Assembly: GCF_004792665.1 (NCBI RefSeq)
Contig: NZ_SRZX01000001.1
Location: forward strand, 868,001 to 932,000
Direction of reading: 5' to 3'
Length of the DNA: 64,000 nt
Origin: Marinobacter orientalis
Lineage (GTDB): Bacteria > Pseudomonadota > Gammaproteobacteria > Pseudomonadales > Oleiphilaceae
In this document: piece after piece, positions 26,741 through 34,707 of the stretch
Numbering within the stretch: position 1 is the first letter of the stretch
Layout: every line of letters begins with the position of its first letter
Notes under the pieces: generated by a model
Databases searched by the model: none
The model's input: the letters and a program-made list of their open reading frames with translations, nothing else
Told to the model about the DNA's origin: nothing
Translations under genes and position numbers: made by a program

Positions 26741-28600
26741 TCAGGCCTGTCTTTCGCCGTACAGCTGCGCGTAGAGGCCATCTTTGGCGATCAGATCGTC
26801 ATGTTGACCCTCTTCGATAATCCGCCCGTCCTCAAAAACACACGCCCGATCTGCCCGCTTAACGGCGCTGAGCCGGTGGGCAATAATGAGGGTGGTTCGC
26901 TTGCTCAGGAACGCTTCAAGATCCCGATGCAGTTGAAACTCGGTTTCCGCATCCAGAGCCGAGGTTGCTTCGTCCAGAATCACCACAGAGGGATCTGACA
27001 GCACCATCCGGGCGATGGCCAACCTCTGGCGCTGGCCTCCGGAAAGACGGACGCCCTGGCGACCAATCACAGTGTCCAGCAGATCCGGCATCGCCGCGAC
27101 AGTCTGGTCGAGCTGGGCGATCCGCAGGGCGTCCCAGAGCTGGGCATCCGGCTTGTCCCGACCCAGGGTCAGATTCTGGCGCAGGGTATCGTTGAACAGC
27201 GCCGGATGCTGCAAAACCGTGGCCACATGCTCCCGCAGGCAGGGAAGCCCGATCCGCTGAACCGGCACCCCGTCAATCAGCACATCGCCCTTCTGCGGGG
27301 TGTACATGCCAAGAATAACCTGCACCAGGGTGGATTTGCCGCCGCCGCTGGCCCCCACCACAGCAACCTTCTCGCCCGGGGCCAGATCAAGATTGATGCC
27401 TCTGAGCACCTGCTCATCGCCGTAACTGAAATGGATGTTCCTCAGCGACAGACCCACGGTGTGTTTGCCCCTGAAAGGATTCTCCAGCGCGGGATACCGG
27501 GGCTCCTCTTCCAGTTCCAGCAAACGGTTGATGCGCCCGAGGGCTGCGTTGGCTGCGAACCAGGCGTACTGCATGTTCAGCATTTCCTGAACCGGCGTCA
27601 GCATGAACCAGAGGTAGCCGAAGATGGCGAACATCATGCCGATGCTCAGGTCGCTGAACAGCACTGTTACCATGGCAGCTGCGCGGAAGGTATCCACACC
27701 AAACTGGAACAGCGCAAAGCTGGCGCGGGCGGCAGCATCACTGCGCCACTCGAACTGGATGGCATGGTCGCGAACCGTGCGGGCACGACTGATCAGCTGG
27801 TGCAGATAATGCTGTTCCCGGTTGGCGGCCCGGAGCTGGTGAATGGCGTCAAGGGTTTCGGTCAGATCGCCTTGGAAATCCTCGTAGGCACTGTTTTCCT
27901 GACGCTTGAGCTCCTTGACCCGCTTGCCGATCAGCATGGTGGCGAAGATCACCAGCGGGTTGAACAGCAGGATCAGCAGCCCCAGCTGCCAGTGTACCCA
28001 CATCAACACCATGGCGGTTCCGGTGACCGTCAGGCTCGCCACCAGAAAACGGCTGATGCTGGTGCCCAGGAACTGGTCAATGGTGTCCAGGTCGGTAATG
28101 AAATGGCTGGTGATACCGCCCGAACCCCGGGTTTCGTACTCCGACATGGCTACCCGTTGCAGCCGACCCAGCAGGCGCGACCGGATTCTGAAAACAACGT
28201 CTTTGGAGATCTTCGAAAATTCCCGCGACTGGAGCACATTGAAGGTGAGCGAAAGCATCCGCAACAGAAACGCCGCCACCACCATCAGGCCGATATAGAC
28301 CACCGGCTGATGCCATGCCTGGGGCAGCACTGCCTGCATGACAGGCAGCACCGGCCCGGCTTCCTCCAGCAGGACTTCGTCCACCAGCACCGGCAGTAAC
28401 AGCGGTATGGGCACACTGACCACCGTGGCCAGAATAGCCAGCAGATTGGCCCGCACCAGTCTTGGCTTGTGCTTGAGGGCGAGGGCGAGAACGCCACGCC
28501 AGCTGTACCGGTTATCGTTCCGGCCCGCAGTTTCGTCACCCAACGCATTCAGTTCTGCTGCCTTTTCCAAAAGTCCCCCGTCAGCTCTTTGTGTATCCAT
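26741..28600 (-). CDS. ABC transporter, fused permease and ATPase (exporter type)
   Basis: A 619-residue half-transporter: an ABC_membrane domain (about residues 45-335, six predicted helices) followed by an ATPase domain. Walker A GASGGGKST lies near 415, the signature LSGGQRQRLAIARM and Walker B VVILDEATSALD follow, and the H-loop is IIAHRLSAV. It probably works as a homodimer exporting lipids or hydrophobic compounds; substrate unknown, no MsbA- or toxin-specific context. I chose the ATG at 28600 because the upstream frame to 28891 is antisense to the neighbour and not protein-like. It is divergent from the zinc-finger gene. Confidence 0.9.
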   Translation of the reverse strand: MDTQRADGGLLEKAAELNALGDETAGRNDNRYSWRGVLALALKHKPRLVRANLLAILATVVSVPIPLLLPVLVDEVLLEEAGPVLPVMQAVLPQAWHQPVVYIGLMVVAAFLLRMLSLTFNVLQSREFSKISKDVVFRIRSRLLGRLQRVAMSEYETRGSGGITSHFITDLDTIDQFLGTSISRFLVASLTVTGTAMVLMWVHWQLGLLILLFNPLVIFATMLIGKRVKELKRQENSAYEDFQGDLTETLDAIHQLRAANREQHYLHQLISRARTVRDHAIQFEWRSDAAARASFALFQFGVDTFRAAAMVTVLFSDLSIGMMFAIFGYLWFMLTPVQEMLNMQYAWFAANAALGRINRLLELEEEPRYPALENPFRGKHTVGLSLRNIHFSYGDEQVLRGINLDLAPGEKVAVVGASGGGKSTLVQVILGMYTPQKGDVLIDGVPVQRIGLPCLREHVATVLQHPALFNDTLRQNLTLGRDKPDAQLWDALRIAQLDQTVAAMPDLLDTVIGRQGVRLSGGQRQRLAIARMVLSDPSVVILDEATSALDAETEFQLHRDLEAFLSKRTTLIIAHRLSAVKRADRACVFEDGRIIEEGQHDDLIAKDGLYAQLYGERQA

Positions 28601-28773
28601 ACTGATACGCAGTATCGTCGGTGACAGTCTACCGGAGCCTGGCGACGCGGTTGAGCACCATCGGCGAGCATGGCAATAAATACCGGCATTTGCGACACAG
28701 CCGTCTGGTGGGATGGCCGGCCTTCTGCCATCATTGCCGCTTGATTCTCTGAGCCACCAGAACCGGGCCGATT

Positions 28774-30228
28774 GTGAAACACGACTGCCATTACCATCCC
28801 GGCGAACCTGCAAAATGGCACTGCGGAGACTGCCAGATTCATTATTGCACCCGCTGCATGCCGGATGCTCATGCCCGCAGGCAACAGGCATTATGCCCCC
28901 ACTGCAGTCGCGCCATGCGCTACCTGGGCGCGGCCACTGAGGTGGTGCCCTTCTGGAACCGGATAGGGGCGTTTTTCCGCTACCCGTTTCATACCGATCC
29001 GCTGATGGTTATTGCCATCTGCACGCTGGTGCCGTTGCTGGTCAGTGGCAACCTCATCGGGTTGATTATCACCCTCGTGCTGGCTTTGGCGCTGCTGAAA
29101 TATACCTACGCGGTGATTAGCCATACCGCCGAGGGACACATGAAACCGCCACCGGTGGCCGTGGCTTTCAGTGGCAGTGGTTTCGATATTGTCATTCTGC
29201 AACTGCTGGTGTTTGCGCTGATGGGTGGCATGGTGGCTGCCGCGGCCATGGTGGGCGGGCCGTTGCTGATGTTCCTGGTGCTGGCTTTCGTGATACTGGC
29301 CCTGCCCGCCAGTATCATGGTGCTGGCCATGGAACATTCGGTGATGGCTGCCGTCAATCCGATGAATCTTGCGGTACTGATCTCGCGGATCGGCGCGCCC
29401 TATTTCCTGCTCTACGGTTATCTGATACTGCTGACACTGGCATCCGGCGCGGCGCAGGATTTCGCACTCACCCACTTCACGCCGGGGATTGCCCGCACAC
29501 TGGCCGGCTTTCTCAACAGTACCTTTACGCTGATGCTGTTTCATATGCTGGGCTATCTGCTGTTCCAGTATCAGGAGGAGCTAGGATTCGCCAGTGACCT
29601 TCAGGATGACGAACACCCCGGGCAAAGCCGGAACAGGAGCCGGACCCAACGGTTTGACGCCGACATCGACATGAATCTGAAGGACGGCAATTACGACCGC
29701 GTTGAATCGATGCTCAAAGAGGCCCTTAAGCGGGACTCACAGAATACGCTGAGGCTGAGGCAGCTACACCAGTTGCTGACTGCTCGCAACGATATTCCGG
29801 AGCTGTACCGCTATCACCCGAGGTTGCTGAAACTGCTGGCGGACCGGAACGATGGTGATGCTATCGCGGAACTACTGGCCGCCATTGAAACCATCGAGCC
29901 CGGATTCAGACTGGAAGAGCCCGGGCTTTCCGTGCGCTGTGCCCGCTGCCTGTACCAGCGCGGACACTTCAAGCCAGCGCTGAAGCTGCTGCAGGATTTT
30001 CACAAACGCTTCCCGGGCAGCGAGGAGCTGGCACCGGCCTATCTGCTGGTCGCACAGACCCTGGCCAACGGCCTCGGGCAGTGGGAAAAGGCCTCTGCAT
30101 TTCTTACGTTTATCAAGAAACGCTGTCTCAGCCACCCACTTCACGGACAGATTGATGTTTACCTGCAGCAGGTTGAGAACCGTGAGCCGGTGAAGGGTCC
30201 CACTGCTTCGTTTTCTGTTCAGGAGTAG
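28774..30228 (+). CDS. Zinc-finger, membrane and helical-repeat protein
   Basis: A 484-residue protein with three parts. Residues 5-44 hold a B-box-like cluster (C5, H8, C17, C20, C25, C28, then C41, C44) that should bind zinc. Residues 75-275 have about five membrane segments, resembling DUF4013-type proteins. Residues 290-475 are soluble and TPR-like (DGNYDRVESMLKEALKRDSQNTLRLRQL, RGHFKPALKLLQDFHKRFPGSEEL). The start is GTG. I do not know its function. It ends against an inverted repeat and faces a rhomboid protease that also carries a helical-repeat tail. Confidence 0.8.
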   Translation: MKHDCHYHPGEPAKWHCGDCQIHYCTRCMPDAHARRQQALCPHCSRAMRYLGAATEVVPFWNRIGAFFRYPFHTDPLMVIAICTLVPLLVSGNLIGLIITLVLALALLKYTYAVISHTAEGHMKPPPVAVAFSGSGFDIVILQLLVFALMGGMVAAAAMVGGPLLMFLVLAFVILALPASIMVLAMEHSVMAAVNPMNLAVLISRIGAPYFLLYGYLILLTLASGAAQDFALTHFTPGIARTLAGFLNSTFTLMLFHMLGYLLFQYQEELGFASDLQDDEHPGQSRNRSRTQRFDADIDMNLKDGNYDRVESMLKEALKRDSQNTLRLRQLHQLLTARNDIPELYRYHPRLLKLLADRNDGDAIAELLAAIETIEPGFRLEEPGLSVRCARCLYQRGHFKPALKLLQDFHKRFPGSEELAPAYLLVAQTLANGLGQWEKASAFLTFIKKRCLSHPLHGQIDVYLQQVENREPVKGPTASFSVQE

Positions 30229-30340
30229 GCCATGTACCGGGGATGCTTTGCCAAGACATGCTGTGAATACATCCCTGTGCGCTCAGCTCCGCCATCCATG
30301 CCTCCGCACGGTTTTGGCAAAACATCCCCGCCACATGGCC
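30228..30340 (+). repeat. Long inverted repeat, copy C of the TCCCTGT-core family
   Basis: Arms 30228-30254 and 30314-30340 pair at 24 of 27 positions. The loop carries ATACATCCCTGTGCGCTC and the GCCATCCATGCCTCCGCACG block in plus orientation. The left arm begins in the stop codon of the zinc-finger gene and the right arm ends 14 bases before the rhomboid stop. The repeat thus fills the convergent gap. Confidence 0.87.
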
Positions 30341-30353
30341 ATTCAACAGTGAG

Positions 30354-31799
30354 TTAGCCTTGTTGTAACAACTGCCTGTAGTGGCGGGCCTTCGGGGTCA
30401 TCTGGTGCTTTTCGAACTCGTCTGCCAGTAATCGACAGGCTTCCACTGTAAGAAGCTCATCGCCGGTGCTTTGGAGCCTCTCGAAGGCCTTTTCTGCGGC
30501 TTTGAGGTCGTGTTGCTTCAGGCTGGTGAACAGAACCCTGTTATGGTCCTGGGCGCTCAGCGGCTGATGACGTTCACCTTTACCCAGGTATTCCTGCCAT
30601 ATTTCAATCATCTGGTCGGGCCGGCGGCTGAGGGACTCGTTCATCAGCTCCCGCGCCCGCTGCCGGTATTGCGGCAGATCCGGGCGCAATTTAGCCAGCT
30701 GGTAAAGGTGCTCCAGAAGCACTGTGCGATCAGGGTAATGTTCCCGTAGCGCCTCGAACTGGCGCCGGGCCAGGTCAAACTCCATTCGCCCCAGGCTGGC
30801 CATGGCCTGGCTGTAACCGGTGGTGAAGCGCTCGTCCTGCTCGCGCTCTTCCGGCTCGAAAAACTCCTCTTTTACCTGCAGCCAGCTCTTGCCCAGCAAC
30901 CAGACCATGCCAGCGCCTGCCACCAGCCCCCCGGCGTGTGCCATGTAGGCGACACCGGTGGCGCCGGCGAACCAGTAATCATAGATTTCCTTGCCCAGCC
31001 ACACCGGCAGAATCGCCAGGGCCGGCGCCCGGAAGTAATTGAAGTACACACCCACGAAATAGAAGAAGCGGATTTTCTGCAGCCCGTAAATGGCTACGTA
31101 CATACCCATCAGCCCGGATATGGAACCGGACGCACCTACCAGGGGAACATGGCTACCCATGGAGAAGACGGTGAACACCACACCGGACAGTGCCCCGCAG
31201 ATCAGGTAGGCCAGCAGGAAACGGCCGGGGCCAAGGGCCTTCTCAACGGTAAAACCGAGCAGGAACAGAAATACCAGGTTACCGATAAGGTGTGCCCAGC
31301 CACCGTGGAGGAACTGATAGGTAATCAGTGTGTACAGTGAAAACTCTGCCGGCACCAGGCCCAGCTGGCTGGCGCTGAGGCGATCCATCAGCCGGGTCTG
31401 GATGTCGCCCCGCTGCTGCATCCAGCGCCGGCGTTCCGCGGGCGCCAGCAGCATGTCCCGGTTCTCCAGCATGTACTGGTAGAATTCACGGTCGGACAGC
31501 AGGCTGTAGGCCACCCACAGGTCACCGCCCTGCTGGCGCAACTGCCGGAAGTTCTGCAACTCGTAAACCCGCTCTTCATCCCCCTGGAAACGAATCCGGC
31601 GCTGCAGATAGTCTTCGTATACCGGCGCCTCGAGTGACTGAAGATCCGAATCCAGATATTCCTCAATGGCCTGTTCGGTCAGACGGCTGTCGCCGCCCTG
31701 GTAAAACGTGAATACCAGCATACAGGCCAGCATCAACCCCAGGGTCACCCAGGGTGGGTGCTTCCAGTTAACAGACTTTTCTGCAGGGATAATCAGCAT
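30354..31799 (-). CDS. Rhomboid-family intramembrane serine protease with C-terminal helical repeats
   Basis: A 481-residue membrane protein. The rhomboid core has HGGWAHLIGN (165-174), the catalytic GASG serine at 224 and the catalytic His288 in AYMAHAGGLVAG. An unusual insertion of about 100 residues lies between the first membrane helix and the core (35-150). The C-terminal region from about 310 is soluble and TPR-like (YSQAMASLGRMEFDLARRQFEALREHYPDRTVLLEHLYQLAKLRPD). Substrate unknown. It is convergent with the zinc-finger gene, which also combines membrane helices with a repeat domain. Confidence 0.9.
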   Translation of the reverse strand: MLIIPAEKSVNWKHPPWVTLGLMLACMLVFTFYQGGDSRLTEQAIEEYLDSDLQSLEAPVYEDYLQRRIRFQGDEERVYELQNFRQLRQQGGDLWVAYSLLSDREFYQYMLENRDMLLAPAERRRWMQQRGDIQTRLMDRLSASQLGLVPAEFSLYTLITYQFLHGGWAHLIGNLVFLFLLGFTVEKALGPGRFLLAYLICGALSGVVFTVFSMGSHVPLVGASGSISGLMGMYVAIYGLQKIRFFYFVGVYFNYFRAPALAILPVWLGKEIYDYWFAGATGVAYMAHAGGLVAGAGMVWLLGKSWLQVKEEFFEPEEREQDERFTTGYSQAMASLGRMEFDLARRQFEALREHYPDRTVLLEHLYQLAKLRPDLPQYRQRARELMNESLSRRPDQMIEIWQEYLGKGERHQPLSAQDHNRVLFTSLKQHDLKAAEKAFERLQSTGDELLTVEACRLLADEFEKHQMTPKARHYRQLLQQG

Positions 31800-32133
31800 G
31801 GACGGTCACAATTCATCATAATCTGTCCCGGGAGAGGTGCTTTTTACCACAGCATGGCCAGTTTTTCGCGCTGTAATAAACCCTGAAGCGATTTGCGGCA
31901 CCGCGGGCAAAACAAACTGTGCGCGCCGCCTCAATAAAGGCTACTCTGCGGTTGTAACAACAAGGTCATTCAAATGACATTTAATCAGGGCAGCCGCAAA
32001 CGGGGCGAACCGCAGAATGCCGGAAAGGGCATTGCACAAGGGTTTCGACCAATCGCCAATTGCCGTTGTCCCTGCCACAGCCAATAGTTGCCGGGACAAC
32101 AACAAAAACGGACTTGCAAACAAGGAAACTGCC
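31800..32133. other. Intergenic region with one hairpin
   Basis: This 334-bp gap separates the divergent rhomboid and OmpA-domain genes. I see no credible gene in it. An inverted repeat GTTGTCCC / GGGACAAC lies at 32065-32072 and 32093-32100 with a 20-base loop, about 33 bases before the OmpA-domain start; it could be an operator or leader hairpin. A weak frame upstream of 32134 is not protein-like. Confidence 0.5.
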
Positions 32134-32580
32134 ATGACTGTACTCATACTGGACAACCCGGAACTGCTTGCAAGAGCGGCCATTGAAGCCGGCCTTGCGA
32201 TGCCGGCACTGGATGCGGACGGTTCTCCGCGAAAACCACACCGCCTGCGTTTTCATTACGGATTCAACAAGCATCGCCTGGACGATCAGGACCAGGCCAT
32301 ACTGCGCCAGCACGCCGATTATTTACGGCACAACCCTGGCGTAAAGGTACGTATCCACGGCCATGCCGATAATTTTGGTGTCGGCGAATACAATCACTTC
32401 CTTTCCCGCCTGCGAGCCGGCAGCGCCGCCAAAGTGCTGATTCGTGAAGGTGTCAGGGAAAGCCAGATTCTGGTGAGTGGTTGGGGCAGTGAACGACCAC
32501 TGGCGCGGCCGGAAGACCATGCTGCCAACCGCCGGCTGGAACTGGAATACCTCACCATGGAAATGGCTCAGGCGCTGTAA
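32134..32580 (+). CDS. Short OmpA-C/Pal-like domain protein without a signal peptide
   Basis: A 148-residue protein dominated by an OmpA-C domain (peptidoglycan-binding fold) from about residue 37. It shows LRFHYGFNKHRLDDQDQAILRQHADYLRHNPGVKVRIHGHADNFG, then YNHFLSRLRAGSAAKVLIREGV and the Arg-rich NRRLELEY end. The usual signal peptide or lipobox is missing; residues 1-36 are only mildly hydrophobic. The start has AAGGAA 8 bases upstream. Such a protein could be cytoplasmic or exported by another route. An OmpA-family protein (PdsO) belongs to some dedicated sortase systems, and one lies 1.5 kb away here, but that link is speculative. Confidence 0.8.
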   Translation: MTVLILDNPELLARAAIEAGLAMPALDADGSPRKPHRLRFHYGFNKHRLDDQDQAILRQHADYLRHNPGVKVRIHGHADNFGVGEYNHFLSRLRAGSAAKVLIREGVRESQILVSGWGSERPLARPEDHAANRRLELEYLTMEMAQAL

Positions 32581-32584
32581 AAAT

Positions 32585-32986
32585 TCAGCCGTAGACCTGG
32601 AACACGTTCCAGAGCAGCAACGCGGCAATGGCAAGGATGCCTGCCCAGGTCAGCAGAATGCCTGTCGTGCGCGCAACGTGAGGGCCTCCCCGGCCATTGA
32701 TCATGCCAAAGGCATGGAGCACCCGCCCCACAACGAAGGCCATCCCCGTCCAGTACACCAGCCCACTGTGAACCCCGTTCAATTCGGCAATGGCCAGCAT
32801 CACCAGGCCCAGGGGAGCGTATTCCACAAGGTTGGCCTGGGCGCGGACAGCTGCCTCGAAGTCCCGGTCTTCAGTCACTCCCATGCTTTTCTGGTACTTG
32901 AGGCGAAAGCGGGAAACCATTCCCGACAACACCAGCAACAACAGCCCGAGGACGGCCGCGAAAACAGCTGAAACAGGTACGATCAT
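32585..32986 (-). CDS. MAPEG family membrane protein
   Basis: A 133-residue protein with four hydrophobic segments, of the MAPEG superfamily (membrane-associated proteins in eicosanoid and glutathione metabolism). The family pattern is RDFEAAVRAQANLVEYAPLGLVMLAIAELNG followed by GRVLHAFGM. Bacterial members may have glutathione transferase activity, but no activity is shown for this type. It starts 2 bases after the GlsB-like gene stop on the same strand and ends 4 bases from the convergent OmpA-domain gene. Confidence 0.88.
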   Translation of the reverse strand: MIVPVSAVFAAVLGLLLLVLSGMVSRFRLKYQKSMGVTEDRDFEAAVRAQANLVEYAPLGLVMLAIAELNGVHSGLVYWTGMAFVVGRVLHAFGMINGRGGPHVARTTGILLTWAGILAIAALLLWNVFQVYG

Positions 32987-32988
32987 CT

Positions 32989-33231
32989 TTAACCCTTCTT
33001 GATTGCGCTGACAATGGCCAGCAGCAGCACCGCCCCCACGGTGGCGGTGACCAGTTCACCCACGGCCCCCTGTGCGGCAAGCCCCAGTAGCCGGAAAACG
33101 AAACCGCCAAGAAAGGAGCCGACAATACCGATACCGATATTCGCCAGCACGCCAAAGCCACGGCCTTTCATGATCAGACCCGCAAGCCAGCCGGCCACAC
33201 CACCAATAATAAGAAATAGAATAAGATTCAT
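32989..33231 (-). CDS. GlsB/YeaQ/YmgE family small membrane protein
   Basis: An 80-residue protein made of three hydrophobic helices with the family glycine pattern: FLIIGGVAGWLAGLIMKGRGFGVLANIGIGIVGSFLGGFVF. Members are often called transglycosylase-associated, but no enzyme activity is established; several are induced by stress. The ATG at 33231 is 8 bases after GGAG; an earlier ATG at 33240 is too close to that site. It is probably cotranscribed with the MAPEG gene. Confidence 0.87.
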   Translation of the reverse strand: MNLILFLIIGGVAGWLAGLIMKGRGFGVLANIGIGIVGSFLGGFVFRLLGLAAQGAVGELVTATVGAVLLLAIVSAIKKG

Positions 33232-33335
33232 TGCATGCATCTCCCTGCTGCGGAACAGACACCGAAAGACTGCCCTGTTTTGCCTGACGCTTCAAGCACT
33301 TCCGCGAACGCTGTCAATAACGCCGGGCAATGGAA

Positions 33336-34046
33336 TCAGGAAGTTGATGCCAGGGACGCAATGGCCGCTTCCATTTGCTGATGGCAATTGGCCATAAGCT
33401 GTGGAATATCCGCGACAGTCAGTCCTTCTGTCTCGACCGGAGGGAGGACCCGGACAGCCACCGGCTCCCGGCGACCGGACCAGCCCAGGGGGCGATCATA
33501 ATACTGGCTGGCGCAGACCATGGTGATCGGTGCACCCGCAGCGACAGCTGTATGGAAAGCGCCTTTCTTGAAACTCTGCAGGCCGCGGCCACGGCTGCGG
33601 GTACCCTCTGGAAACACCCAGAGGCTCTTGTGATCACGACTGACGGCTTCACTGGTAGCCTTCATAACCGCGATCGCCTTGTGGGAGCGGCCCCGGTTCA
33701 GGATGACATTGCCTCCAAGCCAGAACACCTGGCCAAAAAACGGAACCCATACCAGCGATGACTTGCCCACCGTGACCGTGCGGGGCGGCAGCAGGTCACC
33801 CATCACAAACAGATCATCGTTGTGCTGATGGTTGGCGATAACCACGGTTGGCCTGTTCTGCGGCATATTCCCTGCTCCTTCCAAAGGTCGCTCCATGCCC
33901 AGGAAGAGGCGGCCAACCCGGGCAACTGTCCGCCCCAGCAACCGGTTATTATCCGGATTGAACGGCCTGGCCACATACAGAACCAGTGCAAACACACAAA
34001 TGGCCGGCACCGTCAGCCAGGCCAGAAACTTTCTGATCAATCCCAT
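33336..34046 (-). CDS. 1-acyl-sn-glycerol-3-phosphate acyltransferase (PlsC-like)
   Basis: A 236-residue membrane acyltransferase of phospholipid synthesis. One N-terminal membrane segment (about 5-28) is followed by the HX4D catalytic box in ANHQHNDDLF, a second motif LNRGRSHKA and FPEGTRSRGRGLQSFKKGAF, which binds the glycerol phosphate. The C-terminal hydrophobic block PITMVCASQY completes the fold. Length is close to PlsC (245). A second genomic plsC may exist, so I leave the symbol empty. The frame continues upstream to 34211, but that part overlaps the sortase gene in another frame and is not protein-like. Confidence 0.88.
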   Translation of the reverse strand: MGLIRKFLAWLTVPAICVFALVLYVARPFNPDNNRLLGRTVARVGRLFLGMERPLEGAGNMPQNRPTVVIANHQHNDDLFVMGDLLPPRTVTVGKSSLVWVPFFGQVFWLGGNVILNRGRSHKAIAVMKATSEAVSRDHKSLWVFPEGTRSRGRGLQSFKKGAFHTAVAAGAPITMVCASQYYDRPLGWSGRREPVAVRVLPPVETEGLTVADIPQLMANCHQQMEAAIASLASTS

Positions 34047-34095
34047 CGAACGCAAGACCCTGAGGCAATTTTTGGCGCACAAGTGTACGCCAAAA

Positions 34096-34707
34096 TCAGG
34101 TTCCGGCAACAGCCTCCACGGACAGGTTGTTACTGGTTTCATCCGCCGTCGCCCGCGACTCGGCCGTGGCCTCCACCACATAGCGTAGCGGACCGTTGTT
34201 GCCCATGCCATCGAAGGGGTAACAGGTCACCAGCAGCAGCGAATCCCGCGGCAGCAGTGCCGTATTGATCTGCTCGTGACGACTATCAACCACCCGGATA
34301 CGGTCAACGCGGAAATTGCGCCAGTGTCCGTCCCGGTCCTGCAACCGAACCCGGCTTCCGGTCTCCAGGTGCTGCAAGCCGTGGAAGTGGGTGTCCCGGT
34401 GGCCGGCGATGACCACCGGCCCCGCCTGGCGGTCATTGCCGATCACCTGTCCTGGCCCGAAGGCCAGGCTCTCACCATGTACCCCATCCAGAACAATCAG
34501 CGACTGGCCGGTTTCCGGTAGTGTCAGGCGCGCCACCGGCCAGGTATCCGCCCAGGGCCAGGGGCGGGTTTGCTGTTGCCGGGCCTGACTCTCCGCCCAG
34601 GCCAGTTCCAGCAGCTCCTGGGCCGCCAGAGCCTTCAGCGGAATCCACAGGCCTACCGCGAGGACAGTCGCAAAGGTTGTTACCAGAACAAGAATCAGAC
34701 GATTCAT
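34096..34707 (-). CDS. Class GN sortase of the proteobacterial dedicated sortase system
   Basis: A 203-residue transpeptidase of the inner membrane facing the periplasm. An N-terminal anchor (about 4-25) precedes the sortase domain, with catalytic His103 (AGHRDTHF), Cys162 (LLVTCYPFD) and Arg175 (PLRYVVEA). Sortases are rare in Gram-negatives; this class is encoded next to a single target protein and its own two-component system, exactly the arrangement here. The ATG overlaps the stop of the target gene by ATGA, so enzyme and substrate are translationally coupled. Confidence 0.93.
   Translation of the reverse strand: MNRLILVLVTTFATVLAVGLWIPLKALAAQELLELAWAESQARQQQTRPWPWADTWPVARLTLPETGQSLIVLDGVHGESLAFGPGQVIGNDRQAGPVVIAGHRDTHFHGLQHLETGSRVRLQDRDGHWRNFRVDRIRVVDSRHEQINTALLPRDSLLLVTCYPFDGMGNNGPLRYVVEATAESRATADETSNNLSVEAVAGT

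Noticed and set aside
27206..28399. 397-codon frame antisense to the ABC transporter
   Set aside because: Antisense shadow rich in Gln/His with no domain; the transporter motifs are on the other strand.
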